From contig NZ_CP009922.3 in NCBI RefSeq assembly GCF_000993785.3, positions 2,108,001-2,172,000 of the forward strand: a DNA stretch of 64,000 nucleotides, read 5' to 3'. Source of the DNA: Streptomyces xiamenensis. Lineage in GTDB: Bacteria; Actinomycetota; Actinomycetes; Streptomycetales; Streptomycetaceae. The notes under the pieces are model-generated. The model was given only the letters and a program-made list of their open reading frames with translations. It was not told where the DNA came from and made no database searches. Positions 16,574 to 26,400 of this stretch are shown here, piece by piece. The stretch's first letter is position 1; every line of letters begins with the position of its first letter. Both the position numbers and the translations under genes were made by a program.

Positions 16574-18319
16574 ATGGCCCGCGTGAGCAGTAGCGAGAGC
16601 GGCCGGACGCTGACCGACGCACCGCCCCGCCCCGAGCCGGGCGGCGGCGCGGGCGGCGGCGGCTGGACGGAGCGGCTGCGGTCCTTCGGCTACCGGCCCC
16701 CGCCCGGCCCGCGCGGGGTGCGCGAGCGGCTGGTGCCCTCCCACCCCGTCCCGGCCGGGCGCCTGTGGCGCTACCTCGGGATCGCGCCGGGACCGGCCGC
16801 CGCCCTGGCCCGCGCCATGGGGTGGCTGGGCCCGCTGCTGGTCGCCACCCTCGCCGGGGCGTTGCGCTTCACCCGGCTCGGCGAGCCGGACGCCGTCATA
16901 TTCGACGAGACGTACTACGCCAAGGACGCCTGGTCGCTGCTCCAGCACGGCTACGAGACGGTGTGGCCGGACGACGCGAACCAGCGCATCATCGACGGCG
17001 ACGTCCCGGCCACCGACGCCGCCGCGTACATCGTGCATCCACCGGTCGGCAAGTGGATGATCGCGCTCGGCGAGTGGGCGTTCGGCATGAACCCCTTCGG
17101 CTGGCGCTTCATGGTGGCCCTGCTCGGCACCCTGTCGGTGTTCATGCTCTGCCGCATCGGCCGCCGGCTGTTCCGCTCCACCGCGCTGGGCTGCCTGGCC
17201 GGGCTGCTGATGGCGGTGGACGGCCTGCACTTCGTGATGAGCCGCACCGCACTGGTCGACCTGGTGCTGATGTTCTGGCTGCTGGCGGCCTTCGGCGCGC
17301 TGCTGGTGGACCGCGACCGGGCCAGGGAACGGCTCGCCGCCGCGCTGCCCACCGCGGGCGAACCCGTCCTGCGCCCGCACCGGCCCACCGCCGAACGGCT
17401 CGGGCTCGGCCTGCGGCCGTGGCGCATCACCGCCGGGGTCTGCCTGGGCCTGGCCTGCGCCACCAAGTGGAACGGCCTGTACGTGCTGGCCGCCTTCGGC
17501 ATCCTCACCGTGCTGTGGGACGCCGCCGCCCGCCGGACCGCCGGCGCCCCGCACGGCCCGCTGGTCGCCCTGCGCAAGGACGCCCCGCCCGCCTTCCTCG
17601 CGCTGGTGCCGGTCTCGCTCGCCGTCTACCTGGTGTCGTGGACCGGATGGTTCGCGACCTCGGGCGGCTACTACCGCACCTGGGCGGAGCGCGAGGGCGC
17701 CGGGCCCAGCGCCTGGGAGTGGGTGCCGGGGCCGCTGCGCAGCCTGTGGCACTACACGAGTGAGGTCTACAGCTTCCATCTGGGGCTGACCTCGGAGCAC
17801 TCCTACGAGTCGAACCCGTTCAGCTGGCTGGTGATGGGCCGCCCGGTGCTGTACTTCTACGAGTCGCGCGACCCGGGCGAGGACGGCTGCGACCGGGCCG
17901 GGGGCTGTGTGCGCGAGGTGCTGGCGCTGGGCACCCCGCTGCTGTGGTGGACGGCCTGCGCGGCGCTGGTGTACGCGCTGTGGCGCTGGCTGCTGCGCCG
18001 CGACTGGCGGGCGGGCGCCGTGCTGTGCGCGGTGGCGGCGGGATATCTGCCGTGGCTGCTGTACCAGGAGCGCACGATCTTCTCGTTCTACGCCGTGGTG
18101 CTGGTGCCGTTCCTGTGCCTGGCGGTCGCGATGCTGATCGGGGCGCTGCTGGGGCCGCCCGGCTGCCCCGAGCGGCGGCGCGCGCTGGGCGTGGTCGCGG
18201 CGGGGGTGCTGGTGCTGCTGATCGTGTGGAACTTCATCTACTTCTACCCGATCTACGCGGGCCAGGAGATTCCGCTCGACGGCTGGCGGGCCCGCATGTG
18301 GCTGGGCACCTGGGTCTGA
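16574..18319 (+). CDS. pmt: Dolichyl/polyprenyl-phosphate-mannose protein mannosyltransferase
   Basis: 581 aa GT-C membrane enzyme. About ten hydrophobic segments follow a 70-residue cytoplasmic N-terminus. The first extracellular loop holds the acidic motif VIFDETYYAKDAW (catalytic Asp-Glu) and a later HPPVGKWMIALGEW; ATKWNGLYVL is another conserved stretch. It moves mannose from polyprenyl-phosphate to secreted proteins. ATG at 16574 is used; GTG at 16583 is an alternative. Divergent from rsmI, the standard actinobacterial arrangement. Confidence 0.93.
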   Translation: MARVSSSESGRTLTDAPPRPEPGGGAGGGGWTERLRSFGYRPPPGPRGVRERLVPSHPVPAGRLWRYLGIAPGPAAALARAMGWLGPLLVATLAGALRFTRLGEPDAVIFDETYYAKDAWSLLQHGYETVWPDDANQRIIDGDVPATDAAAYIVHPPVGKWMIALGEWAFGMNPFGWRFMVALLGTLSVFMLCRIGRRLFRSTALGCLAGLLMAVDGLHFVMSRTALVDLVLMFWLLAAFGALLVDRDRARERLAAALPTAGEPVLRPHRPTAERLGLGLRPWRITAGVCLGLACATKWNGLYVLAAFGILTVLWDAAARRTAGAPHGPLVALRKDAPPAFLALVPVSLAVYLVSWTGWFATSGGYYRTWAEREGAGPSAWEWVPGPLRSLWHYTSEVYSFHLGLTSEHSYESNPFSWLVMGRPVLYFYESRDPGEDGCDRAGGCVREVLALGTPLLWWTACAALVYALWRWLLRRDWRAGAVLCAVAAGYLPWLLYQERTIFSFYAVVLVPFLCLAVAMLIGALLGPPGCPERRRALGVVAAGVLVLLIVWNFIYFYPIYAGQEIPLDGWRARMWLGTWV

Positions 18320-18383
18320 ACACGGAGGGTCAGCGGCTGCTTGTAGGCTGCGCACGCGGGGTGGATCGAGGGGCAGGGACGGG

Positions 18384-20021
18384 ATGCGGAACGGGCAGAA
18401 GGTCGCCGTCATCGCTGGGGTTTTCGTGGTGGTGGCGACGGGCGCCGGATTCGGTGCCTACAGCATGCTGGGCGGTGACGGCGACGACGGAGGGCAGCAG
18501 AACGCGTCGTCCACCTCGGACGCGGAGCCGGAGGAGAGCGCGCCGCCGTCGGCGGCCGAAGTGCTGGAGGTCTCCGGGGAGTTCCTCGACGCCTGGGCGG
18601 CCGGGGACACGGACGGTGCGGCGGCGCTGACGGACGACGCGGGGTCCGCGGCGCAGGCGCTGGAGGCGCTGGCCGAGGACGCGTCGGTGAGCGGGTTCAC
18701 GCTGAGCGCGGGCGCCCCCGAGGGCGGCTCGGTGCCGTTCGGCGTGGTGGCGAACATCGCGTACGAGGAGCTGCCGGAGCGGGAGTGGAGCTACGACTCC
18801 GAGCTGACGGTGGTGCGGGACGCCGACTCGGGTGAGATCGTCGTCGACTGGGAGCCGTCGGTGCTGTACCCGGGGCTGGCGGAGGGGCAGCGCATCGAGA
18901 CCGGGCCCAGCGGTGAACTGCCGCCGGTGACGGTGCTGGACGCCGAGGGCGGTGAACTGACCGCGCAGGCGCATCCGACGCTCAAGGGCGTGCTGGAGGA
19001 CATCGGCGAGCGGTTCGCGGACCACTCGGGCGCCAGCCCGGCGGTCGTCACCCGGATCACGGACGCCGAGGGCGGGACGGTCGAGGAGCTGATCGAGCTG
19101 GCGGAGCCGGTGGCCGGCGAGGTGCCGACCACGATCGTGCCGGCGATCCAGGCGGCGGCCGAGGCGGCGGTGGCGGGCAAGGACCGGGCGGCGGTGGTGG
19201 CGATACAGCCGAGCACCGGCGCCATCCAGGGCGTGGCCAACGCCCCGGCGGACAGCTTCGACATCGCACTGCAGGGCAGTTACGCGCCCGGCTCCACCTT
19301 CAAGATCGTGACGGCGTCGCTGCTCATAGACGAGGGGCTGGCCTCGGCCGGGGCGAAGCACCCGTGCCCGAAGTACTTCGAGCACGGCGGCTGGAAGTTC
19401 CAGAACCTCGACAAGTTCGAGATCAAGGACGGCACGTTCGCGGACTCCTTCGCGGCGTCCTGCAACACGGCCTTCATCAGCCAGGCGGGCGAGCTGTCGG
19501 ACGATGCCCTGGGGGACCACGCGCGCGACGCGTTCGGGCTCGGACTGACCTGGAGCGTGGGGGTGTCCACACTGGACGGGGCGGTGCCCACCCAGTCGCT
19601 GGCGCAGATGGCGGCCTCCCTGATCGGCCAGGGCGGGGTGCGGATGAACCCGATGACGATGGCGTCGGTGTCCGCGACCGTGAAGTCCGGCACGTTCAAG
19701 CAGCCCTACCTGGTGCCCGCCGAGATCGGCGGCCGGGAGCTGGCGACGGCGGCAGGACCCTCCGCGGCGACCGCCGCGGAGCTGCGGTCGCTGATGAACC
19801 GCACCGCTGTGAACGGCACCGCCGCCGAGGCGATGGCCGGGCTGAGCGGGGACATCGGCGCCAAGACCGGCTCGGCCGAGGTGGACGGGCAGGACAAGCC
19901 GAACGCCTGGTTCACCGGGTACCGCAACGATCTGGCGGTGGCGGCGGTGGTGCCGGACTCCGGGCACGGCGGCAGCAACGCGGGCCCGGTCGTGGCCCAG
20001 GTCCTGAGCGCCGCGCCGTAG
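18384..20021 (+). CDS. Penicillin-binding protein (class B-like transpeptidase)
   Basis: 545 aa with an N-terminal membrane anchor (residues 6-28), an acidic linker, an NTF2-like MecA-N domain (about 50-160), a dimerisation region and a transpeptidase domain. The three penicillin-binding motifs are intact: STFK near residue 303, SCN near 358 and KTGSAEV near 493. It cross-links peptidoglycan outside the membrane. Located 64 bp downstream of the mannosyltransferase, possibly the same transcript. Shorter than FtsI-type PBPs and without PASTA domains. Confidence 0.92.
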   Translation: MRNGQKVAVIAGVFVVVATGAGFGAYSMLGGDGDDGGQQNASSTSDAEPEESAPPSAAEVLEVSGEFLDAWAAGDTDGAAALTDDAGSAAQALEALAEDASVSGFTLSAGAPEGGSVPFGVVANIAYEELPEREWSYDSELTVVRDADSGEIVVDWEPSVLYPGLAEGQRIETGPSGELPPVTVLDAEGGELTAQAHPTLKGVLEDIGERFADHSGASPAVVTRITDAEGGTVEELIELAEPVAGEVPTTIVPAIQAAAEAAVAGKDRAAVVAIQPSTGAIQGVANAPADSFDIALQGSYAPGSTFKIVTASLLIDEGLASAGAKHPCPKYFEHGGWKFQNLDKFEIKDGTFADSFAASCNTAFISQAGELSDDALGDHARDAFGLGLTWSVGVSTLDGAVPTQSLAQMAASLIGQGGVRMNPMTMASVSATVKSGTFKQPYLVPAEIGGRELATAAGPSAATAAELRSLMNRTAVNGTAAEAMAGLSGDIGAKTGSAEVDGQDKPNAWFTGYRNDLAVAAVVPDSGHGGSNAGPVVAQVLSAAP

Positions 20022-20068
20022 CGGCATGGGCCCGTCGCGCCGGACGGCGGGACGGGTACGGAAGGCGG

Positions 20069-20088
20069 CGCGCCCCCGTGGGGGCGCG
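20069..20088. terminator. Bidirectional hairpin between convergent genes
   Basis: CGCGCCCCC and GGGGGCGCG form a 9-bp perfect stem in the 71-bp gap between the penicillin-binding protein stop (20021) and the secreted-protein stop (20093). Confidence 0.6.
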
Positions 20089-20092
20089 ATGT

Positions 20093-20863
20093 TCAGCAGT
20101 CGACGCCCACGGTGGTGGGCGGGCTGAGGGCGAGGGCCCGGTCTTCGGTGGAGGTCCAGCCGAAGGCCGGGCCCTCGGCGTCGACGGTCAGACCGCTGAT
20201 TCCGGTGTCGTTCCAGGTGTGGGCGAAGGCGGAGCGGACGGTGATGTCCCGGCAGCCGCCGGTGCCTTCGAAGACCAGGGCGGTGCGGCCGGTGGCGACA
20301 TCCGTGTCGGTCGCGTTCTGCCGCGGCGTCAGCAGGAAGCCCACGCCGTGGCCGTTGACGACGGCGGCGTCCTCACGGCTGACGCTGGGGAAGGCGGGGG
20401 TGGTGCCGCCGTGGTGGATCACCTGGAGGATGGGCCGGATCTCGCCGTCGAACCAGGTGGCGACGCCCTGTTCGCCGCGCATCGGATAGCCCGGGGTCTC
20501 CTGCCACTGCCAGGCGCTGATCGCCACCCAGCGGTCGACGCCGCCCACGGTGGTGATGACGTACACGTCGGGTGCGGCGAGGTCGATCAGGTCGGCGTCG
20601 GGGATCGGGGCTCCGGCGGCGGTGGCGCGTACCAGGCAGGCGCGGGCGGCCAGTTCGGCGTCGACCGCGAGGTCGTCCGCGCCGTCCGCGCGCAGGGTGT
20701 CCACCAGGGCGAGCACGTGGTCGGTGCCCGGCCCGGTCGCCGTGTCCAGGTCTGCTTCGGGGACACAGGCTCCGCTGCCCGGGGCGGGGTCCGCGTGCCC
20801 CTGGCCGGCCGTGGCGGCGGCCAGGGCCAGGACGAGGGCGGCCGTGGTGACGATGCGTCGCAT
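20093..20863 (-). CDS. Secreted hypothetical protein
   Basis: 256 aa from ATG at 20863, with a GGGAGGGA ribosome site. The signal peptide MRRIVTTAALVLALAAATAG ends at about GHA-DP, followed by a mature domain with four cysteines (in SGACVP, AARACLVRA, GGCRDI and the C-terminal VDC) that could form two disulfides. Segments such as DRWVAISAWQWQETPG and EGTGGCRDITVRSAFAHTW are not from a family I recognise. It is monocistronic, between a terminator on each side. Confidence 0.8.
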   Translation of the reverse strand: MRRIVTTAALVLALAAATAGQGHADPAPGSGACVPEADLDTATGPGTDHVLALVDTLRADGADDLAVDAELAARACLVRATAAGAPIPDADLIDLAAPDVYVITTVGGVDRWVAISAWQWQETPGYPMRGEQGVATWFDGEIRPILQVIHHGGTTPAFPSVSREDAAVVNGHGVGFLLTPRQNATDTDVATGRTALVFEGTGGCRDITVRSAFAHTWNDTGISGLTVDAEGPAFGWTSTEDRALALSPPTTVGVDC

Positions 20864-20935
20864 CCTGGTCCCTCCCGGGGTCGCCGGCTGCCGATGCTAG
20901 CCCAGGGGCCCGGGACGTACCAGGGAAAACCAGCC

Positions 20936-20996
20936 GCGAACGGCCGGAGCCCGGCCACCCGTACCACGCGGGTACGGACGGCCGGGCTCCGTTCGC
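20936..20996 (-). terminator. Long hairpin after the MMPL gene
   Basis: Nested perfect arms: GCGAAC/GTTCGC, GGAGCCCGGCC/GGCCGGGCTCC (11 bp) and inner CCGTACC/GGTACGG. It begins 34 bp beyond the MMPL stop on the minus strand and lies upstream of the secreted-protein gene, insulating the two. Confidence 0.65.
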
Positions 20997-21029
20997 TCCG
21001 GTCTCCCGGGGTCCGGATCTCCGGGACGG

Positions 21030-23276
21030 TCAGCTGACGCCGGCCGGCTCGGGCTCCTTGGCGGTGGCGGCCTGACGCCCCTTGCCGGTGGACTCCAGGT
21101 ACTTCTCCAGCGTCTCGCCCTCGACGTCGACGTTGGGCAGGATGCGGTCCAGCCACTTGGGCATCCACCAGGCGCGCTCGCCCAGCAGGCCCATCACGGC
21201 GGGCACGATCGTCATCCGGACCACGAAGGCGTCCAGCAGGATCGCCATCGCGAGGCCGAAGCCCATCATCATGACCATGGACTCGCCCATCGTCATGAAG
21301 CCGGCGAAGACCGAGATCATGATGATGCCGGCGGCGGTGACCACCCGGGCGTTGAGGTTGAAGCCGGTGACGATCGCCTGGTGCGGGGATTCGCCGTGGA
21401 CGTGGGCCTCGCGCATCCGGGTCACGAGGAAGACCTCGTAGTCCATGGCGAGACCGAAGACCACACCGATCATGAAGATCGGCATCATGGACATGATCGG
21501 CTGCGGTTCGGCGCCGAACGCGCCCAGCCAGCCCCACTGGTAGACCGCGACCACGGCGCCCAGGGAGGCGAGCACCGAGAGCAGGAAGCCCAGGGCTGCC
21601 TTCAGCGGCACCAGCACGGAGCGGAAGACCAGCATCAGCAGGATGAACGCGAGGCCGACGACCAGCGCCAGGTACGGGACCAGCGCGTCCGAAAGCACCT
21701 GCGAGAAGTCGCTCTGCGCGGCGGTCTGGCCCGAGACCAGGATGTTCACGCCGGTCTCGGCCTCCAGCTGCGGGGCGAGGTCGCTGCGGATCTCGGAGAC
21801 CAGGTCGGTGGTCTCCGCGCTGGAGGGACCGCTGCCGGGGAAGACCGACATCATCGCGACGTTGCCGGCCTCGTTCGGGAACGCGGGCGCGGTGGCGACC
21901 ACGTCGTCCAGGCCGCTGATGGCCTCGGCGATGGTGTCGGCGGACCCCATCACGTCGCCGCCGTCCGGCGCCTCCAGGACGATCATCAGCGGACCGTTGA
22001 AGCCGGGGCCGAAGCCCTCGGAGAGCAGCTCGTACGCCTGACGCTGGGTGGTGTCCGTGGCGGCGGTCCCGTTGTCGGGCAGGCCCAGTTCCAGGCTGGC
22101 GACCGGGGCGGCCATGAGGCCGAGACCGGCGACCGAGGCGACCAGCACCAGGACGGGGCGGCGCAGCACGCCCTTGGCCCAGCGGGTGCCGAAGTTCTCC
22201 TTGCCCTCCTCGCCCGTGCGGCCGAGGGTGGTGGGCACTCCGGTCTCGGGGTTCTGCGCGCGGTGCTTCCTGCCGAAGATCCGCTTGCCGATGATGCCGA
22301 GCGCGGCGGGCACCAGGGTGAGGGCGACGAGGACGGCCACGACGACGGTGGCGGCGGCGGCCAGACCCATCTTGGTGAGGATCGGGATGCCGACCACGGC
22401 CAGGCCGGAGAGCGCGATGACCACGGTCAGGCCGGCGAAGACGACGGCGGATCCGGCGGTGCCGGCGGCCCGGCCGACCGCTTCCTCGCGGCTGTGTCCC
22501 GCCATCAGCTCGGCGCGGTAGCGGGAGGCGATGAACAGGGCGTAGTCGATGCCGACCGCGAGGCCGATCATGGTGGCGAGGATGCCGGTCATCTCGGTCA
22601 GGCCGAGGGTGGCGGAGAGCGCGCCGATGCCGGCGACGCCGAGGCCGAGGCCGATGAGCGCGGTGACCAGCGGCAGGCCGGCGGCGACCAGCGAGCCGAA
22701 GGTGATGACCAGCACGATGGCGGCGACGACGACGCCGATGATCTCGCCGCTGCCCATGTTCATCTCGGCGGTGACGAGCTCGCCACTGGACTGGACGGTC
22801 AGGCCCGCGTCGGTGCCGGCCTCGACGGCGGACGCGAACTGGTCGCGCATGTCGTTGTCGACATCGGCCCAGGAGCCGTCGTAGGTGACGTCGACGTAGC
22901 CGATGGTCTCGTCGGGGCTGAGCTGGCCGCCCTCGTAGAAGTCGGTGACGGATATGACCTTGTCACCGGTGGCCAGCTGGTCGGTGACGGCGCGGACGGC
23001 CGCCTGGTTGGCGGGGTCGTTGAGGGTCTCGCCCTCGGGCGCCTGGAAGACGACCTTGGTGGTGAGGGCCTCGGCGTTGGCCTGGGGGAATTCCTCCGCC
23101 AACAGGTCGAACGCCTGCTGTGCCTCGGTCCCGGGCAGCGAGAACTCTTCCTCGGCGGGGTCGCCGGCGGTGGCCGCCGCGGCGCCGACGCCGACCAGCA
23201 GCGCGAGCCAGATCGCGACCACCCACCGGCGCCGCCGAAAACTCAGGCGGCCGAGCTTGTATAGAAACGTAGCCAC
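21030..23276 (-). CDS. MMPL family (RND superfamily) exporter
   Basis: 748 aa with the twofold RND layout: a membrane helix, a large outer loop (about 40-180), five helices, a cytoplasmic linker, then the same again. Proton-relay residues sit in LAVGIDYALFIASRYR and VFGLAMDYEVFLVTRMREA. Members export lipids, pigments or antibiotics. The GTG start at 23276 has an AGGAG site spaced rather far (11 nt). Divergent from the tricorn protease gene across a 178-bp region with a strong dyad. Substrate unknown. Confidence 0.92.
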   Translation of the reverse strand: MATFLYKLGRLSFRRRRWVVAIWLALLVGVGAAAATAGDPAEEEFSLPGTEAQQAFDLLAEEFPQANAEALTTKVVFQAPEGETLNDPANQAAVRAVTDQLATGDKVISVTDFYEGGQLSPDETIGYVDVTYDGSWADVDNDMRDQFASAVEAGTDAGLTVQSSGELVTAEMNMGSGEIIGVVVAAIVLVITFGSLVAAGLPLVTALIGLGLGVAGIGALSATLGLTEMTGILATMIGLAVGIDYALFIASRYRAELMAGHSREEAVGRAAGTAGSAVVFAGLTVVIALSGLAVVGIPILTKMGLAAAATVVVAVLVALTLVPAALGIIGKRIFGRKHRAQNPETGVPTTLGRTGEEGKENFGTRWAKGVLRRPVLVLVASVAGLGLMAAPVASLELGLPDNGTAATDTTQRQAYELLSEGFGPGFNGPLMIVLEAPDGGDVMGSADTIAEAISGLDDVVATAPAFPNEAGNVAMMSVFPGSGPSSAETTDLVSEIRSDLAPQLEAETGVNILVSGQTAAQSDFSQVLSDALVPYLALVVGLAFILLMLVFRSVLVPLKAALGFLLSVLASLGAVVAVYQWGWLGAFGAEPQPIMSMMPIFMIGVVFGLAMDYEVFLVTRMREAHVHGESPHQAIVTGFNLNARVVTAAGIIMISVFAGFMTMGESMVMMMGFGLAMAILLDAFVVRMTIVPAVMGLLGERAWWMPKWLDRILPNVDVEGETLEKYLESTGKGRQAATAKEPEPAGVS

Positions 23277-23383
23277 GGGGCAGGTTCTCCTGTCCGGGTA
23301 TCAGGGCGTGTGCAGGAAAGAGAAGTGTCAGTTCATGCCACGAGACGCCGACCCCGGCGGGCAGGATGAGAGAAGTTGCCATA

Positions 23384-23401
23384 ATGTGGCCTAGATCACA
23401 T
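23384..23401. promoter_or_regulatory. 18-bp dyad between MMPL and tricorn genes
   Basis: ATGTGGCCTAGATCACAT: outer arms ATGTG/CACAT and a CTAG centre are symmetric, with one mismatched dinucleotide pair. It resembles GntR/HutC-type (DasR-like) operators, with the core TGGcCTAGAtCA. It could regulate either or both divergent genes. Confidence 0.5.
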
Positions 23402-23454
23402 GAACTGATCCTTCACGAGTTGCCCTGGGGCATGCTGCACCGAAGCATGGACAC

Positions 23455-26400
23455 GTGAGCGACGAAGCCGAGCACGTAGACAGCTATCTGCGGTTCCCGC
23501 ATCTGAACGGTGAACTGGTCTGCTTCACCGCCGAGGACGATCTGTGGCTCGCGCCGCTGCCCGCGCCGGGGCACCGCACCGAACGCGCCTGGCGGCTGAC
23601 CGTGGACCGGACCCGCCTCGGCCCTCCGCGCTTCTCCCCCGACGGCCGGCACATCGCCTTCACCACCTGGCGTTCCCTGGACCCGGAGATCCATCTCGCC
23701 CCGGTCGCGGGCGGCCCGGCCCGCCGGCTGACGTACTGGGGCTCGGCCGACACCCGGGTGTGCGGCTGGACCCCCGAGAGCCCCGCGGACCCGGGCGGCG
23801 CGCCGGCGCAGGAGCCGCGCATCCTGGCGGTGGGCTCGCACGACCAGCCGTTCTCCCACTTCACCTGGGCCTACCAGGTGCCGCTCGACGGCGCGCCCGG
23901 CGACCGGCTGCCCTGGGGCCCGGTGGCCGACATCGCGGTCAGCGGCTGCGGCGGCGAGCGGCGCACCCTGCTGCTGACCGCCAAGGCACCGCACGAGCCG
24001 GCGGCCTGGAAGCGCTACCGGGGCGGGGCGACCGGGCAGCTGTGGCTGCACGGCGAGCGCCTCCTCCCGGACCTCGCGGGCCACATCGAGTGCCCGATGT
24101 TCGTCGGTGACCGGATCGCCTTTCTCTCCGATCACGAAGGGGTCGGAAATCTCTACTCCTGCCGCCCCGACGGCAGCGGGCTGCGGCGGCACACCGACCA
24201 CGACGCGTTCTACGCCCGGCAGGCCGCCACCGACGGCGAGCGCGTCATCTACAGCTGCGCCGGCCAGCTGTGGCTGGCCGCGGACCTGGGCGACCCGGCC
24301 GCCGTACCGCGCCGCCTGGACATCCGGCTCGGCGGCCCGCGCGCCGGGCGCCGCCGCTACCAGGTGCCCACCGCCAGCCACGTCGACTCGCTCGCCGTGG
24401 ACACCACCGGCCGGGCCTCCGCAGTGTGCGTGCGCGGCAGCCTGTACTGGCTCACCCACCGCGACGGCCCGGCCCGGGTCATCGCCGCCACCCCCGGGGT
24501 ACGGGTCAGGCTGCCGGAGATGCTGGGCGACACCGGCCGCATCGCGTACATCACCGACGCGGACGGCGCCGACGCCATCGAGATCGCCTATCTGCCGCGC
24601 GCCAGCGGCGGCCGGGACCCGCGCCGGCTGCGCACCGGGGACCTGGGCCGGGTACTGGAGCTGGTGGCCTCCCCCGACGGCCGGACGCTGGCGGTCTCCT
24701 CGCACGACGGGCGGCTGCTGGTCGTGACGGTGCCGGAGGCGGAGGAGGAGCCGGACGAGACCACGCCGCAGGAGCTGATCCGCTCCATCAACGGCCCCGT
24801 GCGCGATCTGGCCTTCTCCCCCGACTCGCGCTGGCTGGCGTGGGCGCACCCCGGCATCGGCCGCTCGCTCTCCCAGATCAAGATCGCGCGGTGGGCGGAG
24901 TCCGAGCGCACCGTCCTGGACGTCACCGACGGCCGTTTCGAGGACGAGGAGCCGGTCTTCACCAGCGACGGCCGTTTCCTCGCCTTCCTGTCCTGGCGCG
25001 GCTTCGACCCGGTGTACGACGTGCACAGCGGCGATCTGTCCTTCCCGCTGGGGTCGCGCCCCTATCTGGTCCCGCTGTCCTCGGCGACCCGTTCCCCGTT
25101 CGCGATCACCCCCGAGGGGCGCCCGGCGGCCGGCGGCCTGGACCCGGACGAGACGAGCAGCGCGACCGGCGCCGACGGCTCGGTGCGGGTGGAGGCGGAG
25201 GGCCTCGCCAGCCGGGTGGTGCCCTTCCCGGTGTCCGCCTCGAAGTACTCGGCGCTGTGCCCGGTCAGCGGCGGCGGCCTCGTGTGGCTGCGCTGGCCGA
25301 TCTCGGGCGCGCTGGGCCAGACGTTCCTGAATCCGGACGACACCTCGGGCAAGCCCACACTGGAGCACTTCGATCCGGTGCGGGCCAAGCGCACCGAGCT
25401 GACCGAGGACGTGGACTGGTTCGCGCTGAGCGCGGACGGCACGCGGATGGTGGTGTGCGAGGACGACGAGCTGCGCGCGGTGCCGGCCACCGAGCTGGGC
25501 GACGGTGACTCGACGGTGCTCCTGGATCTGCGCCGGATCGTGCACGAGGCGGACCCGGCGGCGGAGTGGCGGCAGGCGTACGCGGAGGCGGGCCGGATCG
25601 TCCGGGCCTACTTCTGGGAGCCGGACATGTGCGGCATCGACTGGGACGCGGTGCTGGAGCAGTACCGGCCACTGGTGGAGCGGGTGGCGACGCCGGACGA
25701 GTTCGCCGATCTGCTGCGCGAGGTGATGGGCGAACTGGGCACCTCGCACGCCTATGTGACCGGGGCGCGGCGCAGTGAGGGGCCGCGGCACTACCAGCGG
25801 GCGCAGGGGCTGCTGGGGGCGGATTTCACCCGGTCCAAGGAGGCCAGCGCGTGGCTGCTGGCGCGGATCCTGCCGGGCGAGTCCTCCGATCCCAAGGCGC
25901 GTTCGCCGCTGGCGGGCACCGGGGTGCGCGAGGGCGCGGCGCTCACGCACGTGGACGGACGCCCGGTGGATCCGGTGGCGGGCCCGTATCCGCTGCTGGC
26001 GGCGACCGGCGGCACGTCGGTGGAGCTGACGTTCGCGGAGGAGGGCGGCGCGGGCACCCGCCGGGTGGCGGTGGTGCCGCTGATCCACGACCAGCCGCTG
26101 CGGTACCAGGACTGGGTGGCGCGGCGCCGTGCGGTGGTGCGGCAGCTGTCCGGCGGGAAGTGCGGCTATGTGCACATCCCCGACATGGGGGGTTCGGGGT
26201 GGGCGCAGTTCAACCGGGATCTGCGGCGCGAGTTCGCGTATCCGGCGCTGATCGTGGACGTCCGGGGCAACGCGGGCGGCCACATCAGCGAGCTGGTGGT
26301 GGAGAAGCTGACCCGCACCATCGTGGGCTGGGACCTGACCCGCAACGCGCAGCCCGTCTCGTACGCCTCGGACGCGCCGCGCGGTCCGGTGGTGGCGCTG

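Noticed and set aside
21381..23264. 627-codon frame antisense to the MMPL gene
   Set aside because: His/Gly/Asp-rich, no domain or ribosome site; it mirrors GC-rich codons of the exporter.
23384..23401. Calling the dyad a DasR site
   Set aside because: Only the core resembles DasR's ACTGGTCTAGACCACT; outer bases and two inner positions differ, so only a generic GntR-like label is kept.
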